A stretch of 63,246 nt of DNA, from the NCBI GenBank assembly GCA_009768925.2, contig VHIT02000023.1, forward strand, positions 1 through 63,246, read 5' to 3'. The notes beneath the pieces are model-generated. The model had not been told where the DNA came from. It searched no databases and saw only the letters and a list, made by a program, of their open reading frames with translations. Below, one piece after another: positions 23,457-31,920 of this stretch; the first letter of the stretch is position 1; every line of letters starts with the position of its first letter. This DNA is from Cryptosporidium bovis. Lineage: Eukaryota; Apicomplexa; Conoidasida; Eucoccidiorida; Cryptosporidiidae. A program made the translations under genes and the position numbers.

Positions 23457-23969
23457 TTCAACGTTATTTATATGTATATGTAAATTCATTTGTAATAAAA
23501 TGTCCTCTTAATATATTACTAATTTTAGAAAGTAGATATTCTAATAAAAGGCAAGGCAAAAGATCCGGACCTTTCGGTTAGGTGCTCCTGAAGCCTAATA
23601 AGCACTCACTTGAATACCTTTATTTATCTGAATTAAATATAACATGATGTAAGTCTAAATTAAACACATTTAATTCGAACTACCGACTTTTTTCACTTCT
23701 TTTTAGCTTCTTCCTTTTACGCCCACACTTTGTGCTTTATTACGGCATATATGTACTGCTAACTACTCCTCTTCCCCCCAGTATTGCTTGGCCGAAATGA
23801 AGGGCAGTTTTTCCCAGCCTTATAAACGGTTGATTCTTATATCTTTCACTTACTGTGGAAACACCTCTGTAACTCGTTCCTCTTTCTGCAGTCTAGCCCG
23901 TAAAAAAGGTTTTCTGGGAAGTCCCTCTTTTCATCTCCCGGCCTATAAAAAAGGTGTCCCTACGAAGTA
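23457..23969. other. Intergenic before tRNA-Arg
   Basis: 3' flank of the ankyrin-PHAX gene and 5' flank of the tRNA. A 60-codon frame (23788-23970) ends at the tRNA and resembles no protein; rejected. Confidence 0.5.
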
Positions 23970-24043
23970 GCACTCGTGGCGCAATTGGATAGCGCGTAGC
24001 CCTCCTAAGGCTAAGGTTGAGGGTTCGAGTCCCTCCGGGTGCG
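23970..24043 (+). tRNA. tRNA-Arg (CCT)
   Basis: Complete cloverleaf without intron. Acceptor GCACTCG pairs with CGGGTGC; D stem GCGC/GCGC; anticodon stem TAGCC/GGCTA around loop CTCCTAA, anticodon CCT (reads AGG); T arm GAGGG-TTCGAGT-CCCTC; discriminator G. CCA is not encoded. No T4 run occurs in the first 60 or so bases downstream, so termination is probably at a later T stretch. Confidence 0.95.
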
Positions 24044-24286
24044 TTCCCTTCTTAATTTATTCCCATTAAATAACGAGGGAAATTCGTGGGGGTAAAATAT
24101 ATAGGCGGGTAGTTTTGAGAAAGGTACCCATGAAGGAGAATTGAAACTACTGAAGATTTAACGAGGAAATAATTTAAAAGGACAATGAAATTTACGTGAG
24201 AAGTAAGATGCATAAATATATGTGTATTGTATAAGTTTTATTCAGGAAACTAATATTTAATACGGTACATCATTATTGTATGCAAA

Positions 24287-24973
24287 ATGTTATCGCAAGG
24301 TAGAACCTTCGGTAGTAATATAAATGCCACAATAGGTAATACAGGTGTTCCGGAGATACAACAAATATACGAAAGAAATCAAGAGGCAACTTTATACTGC
24401 GGTAACATAGATAATAAGGTAGATGAGGAGTTGTTGGCCGAATTATTTTCACAATGCGGTCCAGTCAGGTCAGTGCATATACCGAGGGATAAGGTAACTG
24501 GGAACCACTCTGGATTTGGATTTATAGAATTTGAGAACGTATCTGATGTGGAGTATGCTCAAAAAATAATGAATTCTGTCAAACTATACAGTAAACAAAT
24601 AAGGTGCAGCAGAGCCTCTAATGACAGAAAGCCATTGGATATAGGTGCCAACTTACATGTGGGTAATTTAGCACCAGAAATAGATGAGAAGTTTTTATTT
24701 CAAATATTCTCAAATTTTGGTAAAATACTGTCTCTAAAAATAGTTGGTAACGAAACCAATAACAGTACAAAAATAAAGAATAGCGCTTTCGTTAATTTTT
24801 CTTCATTTCAAGAATCTGATTCTGCAATTAATGGACTTAACGGTCAGTTCTTTTACAACGAACAAATTACTGTTTCATATGCATATAAACAAAACTCCAG
24901 GAATGAAAGGCACGGCAATTATGCTGAGAGGCTTATAGAGACTAAAATAAAGAGTAAAAATCAAATGGAATGA
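24287..24973 (+). CDS. SF3B4: Splicing factor SF3B4 (SAP49)
   Basis: Subunit of the U2 snRNP SF3b complex, helping anchor U2 at the branch point. Two RRMs: residues about 35-110 (TLYCGNIDNKV; RNP1 SGFGFIEF) and 120-200 (LHVGNLAPEIDEKFLFQIF; NSAFVNFSSF). The linker (QIRCSRASNDRKPLDIGANL) and the end of RRM2 (ITVSYAYK, NERHGNYAERL) match SF3B4 closely. At 228 residues it lacks the long Pro-rich tail of the animal protein. ATG at 24287 is preceded by A-rich sequence. Single exon. Confidence 0.95.
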   Translation: MLSQGRTFGSNINATIGNTGVPEIQQIYERNQEATLYCGNIDNKVDEELLAELFSQCGPVRSVHIPRDKVTGNHSGFGFIEFENVSDVEYAQKIMNSVKLYSKQIRCSRASNDRKPLDIGANLHVGNLAPEIDEKFLFQIFSNFGKILSLKIVGNETNNSTKIKNSAFVNFSSFQESDSAINGLNGQFFYNEQITVSYAYKQNSRNERHGNYAERLIETKIKSKNQME

Positions 24974-25083
24974 GATACAATAGTATATACCTAGATTATT
25001 TAACTTTTATACTATAAACTATGTAGAGTGCCGTTATTAGTGTCTTGTTCTTCTTGTCCAACTTAACTCGCGAGTTCCATAAG

Positions 25084-28023
25084 TTAGAATACAAATGTTC
25101 TAACTTCACTATTCATACTTGAATTCAATTTATCCTTTCTTTTACAGGGTGAAACCAATATCTTTTTCTTTTTCCGGTAATGCCTAATAGGCAAAAGTAG
25201 TAATAGTGACGCAAACAACCCTATCAGTGTTAATGCCAATATATTGTGTTTAACAAACAGTTTAATTACTATTTTTGGAATTAAACTGAGTTTAAACGTG
25301 TCAAATATAGATTGCTGGAGGTAGTTTAAACTCTCATATAAAATGAATGGTTCCGCCAAGATAAATGGAAGCAGAATGAATATTAATAAGAAGAATGATA
25401 TACTAAAGATAATGATTGTGAATATGAATCCATATACGTGATAATTTGAAATATTTAAGCTCCCCCTATAAATAAGAATAAATGATACAAATAATATAAA
25501 AGCCAGGTAAAATGCATATTTTAGATAATAAAATATTTGATTTACAATAATGTTCTTCCTATATTTGATCAAGTCCTGTTCAACCCAAATGTCAATTATT
25601 TTCTGTTTTGTAACTTGGTCCAGATTTATGGAACCGGAAGTAAACTCATTTGACTCATCCAATAATTCACCAGCTATTTTTCTTGCCTCTGTTGTGAAAA
25701 CAGACCAATTTTTCTTATTTTTTTCATCCGAATTCATTAGTATTTGGAATGAGTACTGAAGTGGTCTATGTAAAAGATTCTTAAGTGATACCAAATTCTC
25801 CTTTATTATTTGTTCCATGTCTTCTTCAATAGTATTTTCTAATTCAAGCAAAGCATTTTTCCACGAGGATTCACCTGAACAATACAACTCATTCATCTCT
25901 CCTATAGCCTCTTTTTTAAGATTCTCAAAAGATAAAAGTATAACTTTGTCTTGTAGTGGAAGTGTCAGTTTGTTTCTAATAGAAATATTGTGCTTTATCG
26001 CCAAAGATCTTGCGTGTTTAAGTGAATTTTTTCTACAATATGAATCCCATATAATCCCACTGTTTACATTTATTTCCTTTATTTCTTCTTCAAGTCTCAA
26101 CAAGTAATGCGAATATAAACTCGAATCTCCAACCAAATCTATGTGAGAATTGTACACCTTTTTAGCCTTTTCACCCAAACTATTAACTTTGTTCTTAAAC
26201 TCGTTCTTTTCCACTTTATATTTCGATTCGTCTGTCCTGGTGAAATCTCTTAAAACTTGTCTAGATAACTTAAAATCCTCAATAACTATTTTCTCTATCT
26301 CATTTCGATTCTTTTCGTTTAATTTTAATATAGGATATTCAACTTTTTCCAACAGACCGGACTTATCTATTTTACAACACGGACTGTTTTTGTATGAATT
26401 TGTCTGCGACTTACCTAGTGAACTTTCTATTTCATTTAATGTATTATCATATAAACCATCCACAAATTCTGACATTGATTTTTTAGATACAGGTAACTTT
26501 TCACCAAAACTATTTATCATATCTATTGATTTGGTTATATGAACATTTATTACTTTTAAACAATAACTTTGAATTAATTCACAATTCTTTTCCATTATTT
26601 GTTTATATTGCCTCTCAAAATGAGACTTTATGTTCCTATTCAAAATTTCGTAATCAAAGTAATCAAATTCAGAAATAGACATCCAATAATGTTCCATATC
26701 TTTAAGTGTATTGTTGTATATTGTCTCTGCTTCCGTTTCAAGTAATGGTTGATTTACACCATCACTTAACATACCTTCCAATTTATTCCCAAATATGAAT
26801 ATTGTGTTTTCAACCAACGAACTTGCACTTACAATTTTACTATTTGGATTACCTATCTCCAGAGGCTTAAGATAGTTAAATATCTGAGATATCTCTGAAA
26901 ATGCTTCTAATATGTATCCTATATCCCTACCTGTTAAACGTTTTTCCTCATAATTTCTTGCTCCAGAATTAACGTTTACATCTTTTTTTAATATTGCATT
27001 TATCACGCTATCACCTATATCAGTAAAATCGCTTCTTAATCTTCTCTTACTTCCAACACCTATATTTTCATTTTTATCAGAGTAGTCACCATTGAATCCA
27101 AACATTCTGGATATCATTGGTATTCTATAGTATTTATGCTTATTTATAAAATCAAGTATATTTTTATATAAATGACTTCCTCTAGTTTCTGGCCAAATGT
27201 AGGTCTCTATTCTTGCTTTTAACCAATCTATATATTCATTTGACGAATCTACCATTCCAGAACTGTTTTCTTGGTAATTATTACTGTTGTGAATCACCCA
27301 ATATATCTCCGTTGAGTACAGTTTTTCTATTAACTTTATTATATTAGCTTTTATTTCATCCTTTCTTATTAAATTAAAGTTAGCAGACTCACCCCTGTTT
27401 TTCACGTTATACTCGTTTAGCCTTCTTATAAACAAACTTGAGAACTGTAGTGTTTGACTCATTAATAACCTTATGTAATCAACAAAAACAAGATCAACGT
27501 CATTTATTACATTTATTAGCACTTTATCCGACAGCAAAAGTCCAAGTATAACAAGTTTGATTGATGAATTGATATTTCTGCCTATCACAAGTGAGTCCAT
27601 ATCAAATAGTACAATCTTTTCATCACTCACTTCTGTTGTACCGTTAATCTCACTCCACCATATTCCATAGTTCTCCTTATATTCATCCTTGTTATCACTC
27701 AACTCTCTCTTTTTATTATCTTTATTTGCTATATTATCAAAATAATCCAGGTTTTTGCGAATCAAATTCAATATAGTGCTTTTTCCTGATCTTGCTGCTC
27801 CTATTGAAGATAGTATCTTAATGGGGTTTCTCAACTCTTTTAATGTTTCTACCGACTCCTTGTTTAATACTATATTTCCCTCGTTATCTATTTCCAAAAG
27901 TTTCATTGGTGACAAACCACCATTGTTGCTTGAATTTGTTTTACTAGTATATACATCTTTTTCCGCTGTATTTTCCAATATTAAATAAAATGCAAATGTT
28001 AATAAAAACCACAATCTAACCAT
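25084..28023 (-). CDS. Secretory-pathway GBP/dynamin-superfamily GTPase with C-terminal membrane segments
   Basis: The frame is open from 28035 but that codon is TTG; the first ATG, at 28023, starts a good signal peptide (MVRLWFLLTFAFYLILENTA), giving 979 residues. A guanylate-binding-protein-type GTPase domain follows, with P-loop GAARSGKST at about 75-83, a WWSEI segment and an aspartate-rich VLFDMDSLVIG segment. A canonical TKxD is not evident; VFVDYIRLL may be its GBP-type equivalent. A long helical middle region (about 400-800) is followed by three or more hydrophobic segments in the last 170 residues, including an FTIIIFSISFFLLIFILLPF stretch, and a basic tail (RHYRKKKK). Topology therefore puts the GTPase on the lumenal side if the signal peptide is cleaved. 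That is odd for a nucleotide-dependent enzyme; the N-terminus could instead be a signal anchor. It resembles apicomplexan GBP-like proteins; role unknown. Confidence 0.75.
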   Translation of the reverse strand: MVRLWFLLTFAFYLILENTAEKDVYTSKTNSSNNGGLSPMKLLEIDNEGNIVLNKESVETLKELRNPIKILSSIGAARSGKSTILNLIRKNLDYFDNIANKDNKKRELSDNKDEYKENYGIWWSEINGTTEVSDEKIVLFDMDSLVIGRNINSSIKLVILGLLLSDKVLINVINDVDLVFVDYIRLLMSQTLQFSSLFIRRLNEYNVKNRGESANFNLIRKDEIKANIIKLIEKLYSTEIYWVIHNSNNYQENSSGMVDSSNEYIDWLKARIETYIWPETRGSHLYKNILDFINKHKYYRIPMISRMFGFNGDYSDKNENIGVGSKRRLRSDFTDIGDSVINAILKKDVNVNSGARNYEEKRLTGRDIGYILEAFSEISQIFNYLKPLEIGNPNSKIVSASSLVENTIFIFGNKLEGMLSDGVNQPLLETEAETIYNNTLKDMEHYWMSISEFDYFDYEILNRNIKSHFERQYKQIMEKNCELIQSYCLKVINVHITKSIDMINSFGEKLPVSKKSMSEFVDGLYDNTLNEIESSLGKSQTNSYKNSPCCKIDKSGLLEKVEYPILKLNEKNRNEIEKIVIEDFKLSRQVLRDFTRTDESKYKVEKNEFKNKVNSLGEKAKKVYNSHIDLVGDSSLYSHYLLRLEEEIKEINVNSGIIWDSYCRKNSLKHARSLAIKHNISIRNKLTLPLQDKVILLSFENLKKEAIGEMNELYCSGESSWKNALLELENTIEEDMEQIIKENLVSLKNLLHRPLQYSFQILMNSDEKNKKNWSVFTTEARKIAGELLDESNEFTSGSINLDQVTKQKIIDIWVEQDLIKYRKNIIVNQIFYYLKYAFYLAFILFVSFILIYRGSLNISNYHVYGFIFTIIIFSISFFLLIFILLPFILAEPFILYESLNYLQQSIFDTFKLSLIPKIVIKLFVKHNILALTLIGLFASLLLLLPIRHYRKKKKILVSPCKRKDKLNSSMNSEVRTFVF

Positions 28024-28116
28024 TTTATCCCACAAATTTATCCTTATTTATACACTTATACACCCTATTTGCATACCAGTATATCAGTACTTACACTTGT
28101 TGCATGTGTATTTACA

Positions 28117-28124
28117 TGCATGCA
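28117..28124. promoter_or_regulatory. TGCATGCA (ApiAP2-type) site
   Basis: Exact palindrome 94 bp upstream of the GBP-like ATG, with a partial TTGCATG 17 bp away. Confidence 0.45.
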
Positions 28125-28504
28125 TTTGTATTACGAATTACGTGTATGTATGAATTATTAATTTAAGATGTAACAGTCAAATGTAACACTTTTTTTTAAA
28201 AAGAGAGCAAAGAAACTTGGATTGTTTTAATTTGACTAAAAACTTAATTTTTTTACGGAACAAGGTACGGTCTCACCCTGTTTTACCTTCAACTTCCCTG
28301 TTAATCAACTTTTGAGGTACCTTTATGCGAATAATCTATCAAGTCCCTGTTTGCCTCGATTCCTCTCACGGATTAAACTTTAAAGATAAAAAAAGACCAA
28401 GGTCAATAGTCAATATGTAAAAACATTAACTAAATTATTTTAAACAAATCTGCTTATATTTTTGAGAAGCAAAGTGCTCAATATATTAAGTTATATTCAT
28501 TTTA

Positions 28505-28515
28505 TTGGCGGGAGG
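28505..28515. promoter_or_regulatory. E2F-like TTGGCGGGAGG
   Basis: Close match to the E2F consensus TTGGCGGGAA, 265 bp upstream of the telobox Myb gene. A cell-cycle role is inferred. Confidence 0.45.
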
Positions 28516-28779
28516 TTTATCAACGTGTAACAAAATACATCACACCAAAAAGGTTGAGAAAAAATAAGTAGGAAGATAAGGGAGGAACAAATTGTTTATT
28601 TGTTTGTGAAGTAAGGACGTTAAACCGGAGGAAAACTTCGTCTTTGAGTTGCAGGCTGTAAAGAGTAACAACTGCAAGTTAAACTGAGAAGAAGCACGGC
28701 CTATTATTCAGTATCCTCCCCACACAATAAATGAAAAAAGAGCTATACCTCAGGATAAGTAAAGTAATTATAAAATAAA

Positions 28780-31170
28780 ATGGATGCCAAAGATGATGAT
28801 AGTTTGGTTTTCAATAGTATATTTTTTGACACAGAGGAGACAGAAACAGATGAATACGATGAGAAATTGTTAGAAAAAGGAAAACATGTTGCAATAGAGT
28901 CACTGGAATGGTCACTGGAATTTTTAACTAAGAATAAGAATTTTTTAAAGGGAAAAGCGATGTCATCTATCTCATTATATGCGATATATGTCTGGGCAGG
29001 ATCACAAAATTTGATATTTATGAAGGATATATCAACGTGTGGTAAGATAAGAAATGAGTTATTAAATTATGTAATTCATCCAATACACGAGTTAATAAAT
29101 AGCTTAAGAAATAATGAATTTTATTTAATGGCTTTAAGTCCCGAAGATAATTCAATACTAAACAACAATATAAGTAGATTTTATATAAAAGAAAAGGATG
29201 ACTCATTAAAAATACCACTGATAACCGGAACTTATTTTGACTGTGATTTTATTTTGAATAACATAAGATTAATATACAACTATATTATTCTCGGAAGTGT
29301 TGATAATATTGAAAAAACATTTAGTAGCATCAGTGATAATTTGACGAATGAAAATATAAACATAATAAATAATAGTTTAACATTTTCTAAAAAAGTTGCT
29401 GATTTATGTATTCAGCTCAATTCAGTATTGATCTTTCATTGGTTGTTACTGAATATACTGAATAATTTTTTGTATAGCAAAAACGGTCCGATATCAATAA
29501 TAAGTTTTAATGTATTGATAGAAAAATTATCACTATTTTTTCCAAAAGAAAGTGGATATTCAAATGAACTATATAAGCAAATTATACATTACTATGAGTC
29601 AATTAGAAATATATGGATGAAAGTGTCTTCAAATAATGTTGTTGATAGTAATATATTGGCTAATTATTTAAATGAGTACCCAAATGAGAGTGAGGAATTT
29701 ATAAATTTACTTAAACAAATATACTCAAAGTATCCACTTGATGATTTGCTTTATTTATTATCTGACTTCATTTCCGCACTAAATATAGATTTGGATGCAA
29801 ATACACTCGAGAATGATAATAGTCATGTAAATTTACCTTCTAAGGAGTCAGAATCCGTTGTAGATTCACATAGCAGTCTCCCCATAGAAGCTGATCCACA
29901 AGAACCATTTAATTCAATTTTTGAGTTAACTGGTTTTATCAGGGCCTCATCTATTTGTAGAGAGTTTTCTCAGCTTCTAAGACCGAAGGAAAAGTTTAGT
30001 GAGAATGCGGTTAATAATGTTCGTAGTATATTAAACTATTGCATTCAAAACAACAAAGCTGATTTGAAATACATTAATAATACCGAGTATGATATATGCA
30101 GAAAAAAAGAGGACAAAACAAAAACAATCACTAATAATAATGGAAAGTCTACAGAAAAAAAAGACGCTGGAGAAGGAGAAATGGAGAGGGATTGTAACGA
30201 AAGTGAAATTCAGCAGAATGAAGGAGCAGAAATGGTGGAAAATTGTACTAGTCCAAGAAAAAGAGAGGGAGAGAAGCCAAATATAATTGACAAATACTTG
30301 GGATCATCTAGAGCAAGAAAAGTAGGCAAAACAAATATTTCCAGTAATACAAGTTGTTTAGATGAATTTGCTTCCGAAGTGAATGAAGATAAGCAAAATG
30401 AAAATTCAGGAGTAGATTCTCAAGTAATAAGATTAAAAAAGATAGACCTTTACTCAAGTCTTGGTAAATTGTCGAGAAAAGTTTCAGTCAAAGGAATATC
30501 AGAAAGTTCAGAATCTTATTGTTCAGATGAGTCTGATAGTAATTCTCATAAATCTATTGATTTTGAAAACTTAAACAGTGTAGATTCAACGTCGGAGCGT
30601 GAACAGGAATTATCATGCAAACCAAATCGAAGATCATCAAGATTAAAGAGATTGGTGAATAAAAGACAAAGATCTGACCCAGAACAATCGAATTCAATGA
30701 CAAAAGAAGCAAATTATTGCGAAAAAATAACTTCAAAAAGTTCATTATCTAATTCAAGACCGAGAATAAAAGCAGACGTAAATGAAAAAAAAGGAAATGA
30801 TAACAATTCCACTCCAAGAAAAGTTAAATCAAACGTAACAAATAACAATATTGTTAGCAGTAAAAGGAAGTATTCAAACAATAAGAAACCCACTATGATT
30901 GGAAAGACTGGAACAAGTGTGTTAACGGCAAATAGTGTGAATAATTCATCGAATCAATCTAGACAATATCGTCGTTGGAGTGATGAAGAGACCAATCTAC
31001 TCGTAAATGGGGTTAATAGATTTGGTCTTGGAAAGTGGAGATTTATTTTAGCAACCACAAAGTTTGAATCCAGGGACGAAGTTGGCTTAAAGGATCGCTG
31101 GAGAAATCTTGTCAAGGGCGGTCACGTAGTGTGGGATCAAAAAAATAAAAGGTATAATTTGGTCAGATAA
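28780..31170 (+). CDS. Telobox-type Myb protein (candidate telomere-repeat binder)
   Basis: 796 residues, single exon, ATG 28780. The last 70 residues form one Myb/SANT domain of the telobox class: a W-x-x-E-E core (RRWSDEETNLLVNGVNRFG), a GKWRFIL second helix and the recognition-helix signature VGLKDRWRNLVK, which corresponds to the V-D-L-K-D-K-W-R-N telobox motif of TRF1/2, Taz1 and plant TRB/TRFL proteins. The N-terminal 350 residues are predicted helical (ESLEWSLEFLTKNKNFLKGK and onward) and could hold a dimerisation fold like TRFH; I cannot establish that. Residues about 420-700 are low-complexity, Ser/Asn/Lys-rich and basic. The single C-terminal Myb after a helical N-terminus matches TRF architecture. 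Telomeric binding is inferred. Confidence 0.8.
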   Translation: MDAKDDDSLVFNSIFFDTEETETDEYDEKLLEKGKHVAIESLEWSLEFLTKNKNFLKGKAMSSISLYAIYVWAGSQNLIFMKDISTCGKIRNELLNYVIHPIHELINSLRNNEFYLMALSPEDNSILNNNISRFYIKEKDDSLKIPLITGTYFDCDFILNNIRLIYNYIILGSVDNIEKTFSSISDNLTNENINIINNSLTFSKKVADLCIQLNSVLIFHWLLLNILNNFLYSKNGPISIISFNVLIEKLSLFFPKESGYSNELYKQIIHYYESIRNIWMKVSSNNVVDSNILANYLNEYPNESEEFINLLKQIYSKYPLDDLLYLLSDFISALNIDLDANTLENDNSHVNLPSKESESVVDSHSSLPIEADPQEPFNSIFELTGFIRASSICREFSQLLRPKEKFSENAVNNVRSILNYCIQNNKADLKYINNTEYDICRKKEDKTKTITNNNGKSTEKKDAGEGEMERDCNESEIQQNEGAEMVENCTSPRKREGEKPNIIDKYLGSSRARKVGKTNISSNTSCLDEFASEVNEDKQNENSGVDSQVIRLKKIDLYSSLGKLSRKVSVKGISESSESYCSDESDSNSHKSIDFENLNSVDSTSEREQELSCKPNRRSSRLKRLVNKRQRSDPEQSNSMTKEANYCEKITSKSSLSNSRPRIKADVNEKKGNDNNSTPRKVKSNVTNNNIVSSKRKYSNNKKPTMIGKTGTSVLTANSVNNSSNQSRQYRRWSDEETNLLVNGVNRFGLGKWRFILATTKFESRDEVGLKDRWRNLVKGGHVVWDQKNKRYNLVR

Positions 31171-31920
31171 TATAGGACGGGAACCTTCAGGTTTTGAATT
31201 TCAAGGTCATTAATCCTCTTCTTTTACATAGAAAACTCGAATATAATGTACATCCACAAGGAATGAAAGGCAAATTGGACCTTTTGAAATTCAAATTACT
31301 TCTCCAAAAAAATAAAAAGAAAAAACTCATAAAGTTTAATCCGTTTAGATAAGAATTTTTTGTTTTCAATATATTTGCCTCAAAACCCCATTTATTTCCT
31401 TATTCTTTCCGCCTCCCCTCTAGACCAGTAAGCATAAGAATTTATTAATTTCATTGATTCACTGACTTTTGCTATTGAAACGCGTCTACTGTTGTCTTTT
31501 ACTGTATATATAAATCTGTTTTTGTATGTAAAGGCCAGAAATTGAGGAAAAGGAGAAATGCATGTTTGAGACCGCGCCGTGTGGGGAGTGAAATATTGTG
31601 CATGCACGCCGACAAGGCAGGAGAAAGTTTGTCGCGGTAACGAGAATTTAGCATGCAAACATGCAAATTTCAATCAAATTTTCGCGTCATTACCGGAAAG
31701 TCTACCACATTAGATCCCCAAAACGGGGAGGTTTGATTTTAATGCAACACTTGAGAACATCAAAGTGAAGATAAGTTTAACGAAAAAAAAGATAGAGAAA
31801 GTAATATCAGTAAAAAACCAGTGACGAATAATATTGATTTTTTATATTATTTTCGAAGAATAAAGTTTTAAAATAGACAGCTGGTGTTTCTAGCGTAACT
31901 TTATGTAGTGATTTGAAATA
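31171..31920. other. Intergenic, 0.75 kb, GCATGC cluster
   Basis: Between two same-strand genes. No coding frame is credible. Several GCATG-type sites lie at 31557-31670. Confidence 0.6.
31599..31665. promoter_or_regulatory. Cluster of GCATGC (ApiAP2-type) sites
   Basis: Exact TGCATGCA at 31599-31606, GCATGCAAACATGCAA at 31651-31666, and a partial ATGCATG near 31559; about 255-360 bp upstream of the zinc-finger gene. Three motifs within 110 bp is the densest cluster in the window. Confidence 0.5.

Larger units (their letters stand above)
28024..28779. other. Divergent intergenic region, 0.76 kb
   Basis: Promoter region for the GBP-like gene and the telobox Myb gene. TGCATGCA lies near the first and an E2F site near the second. 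No coding frame or RNA gene seen. Confidence 0.6.

Noticed and set aside
23788-23970. 60-codon frame running into tRNA-Arg
   Set aside because: Ends within the tRNA; no protein-like features.
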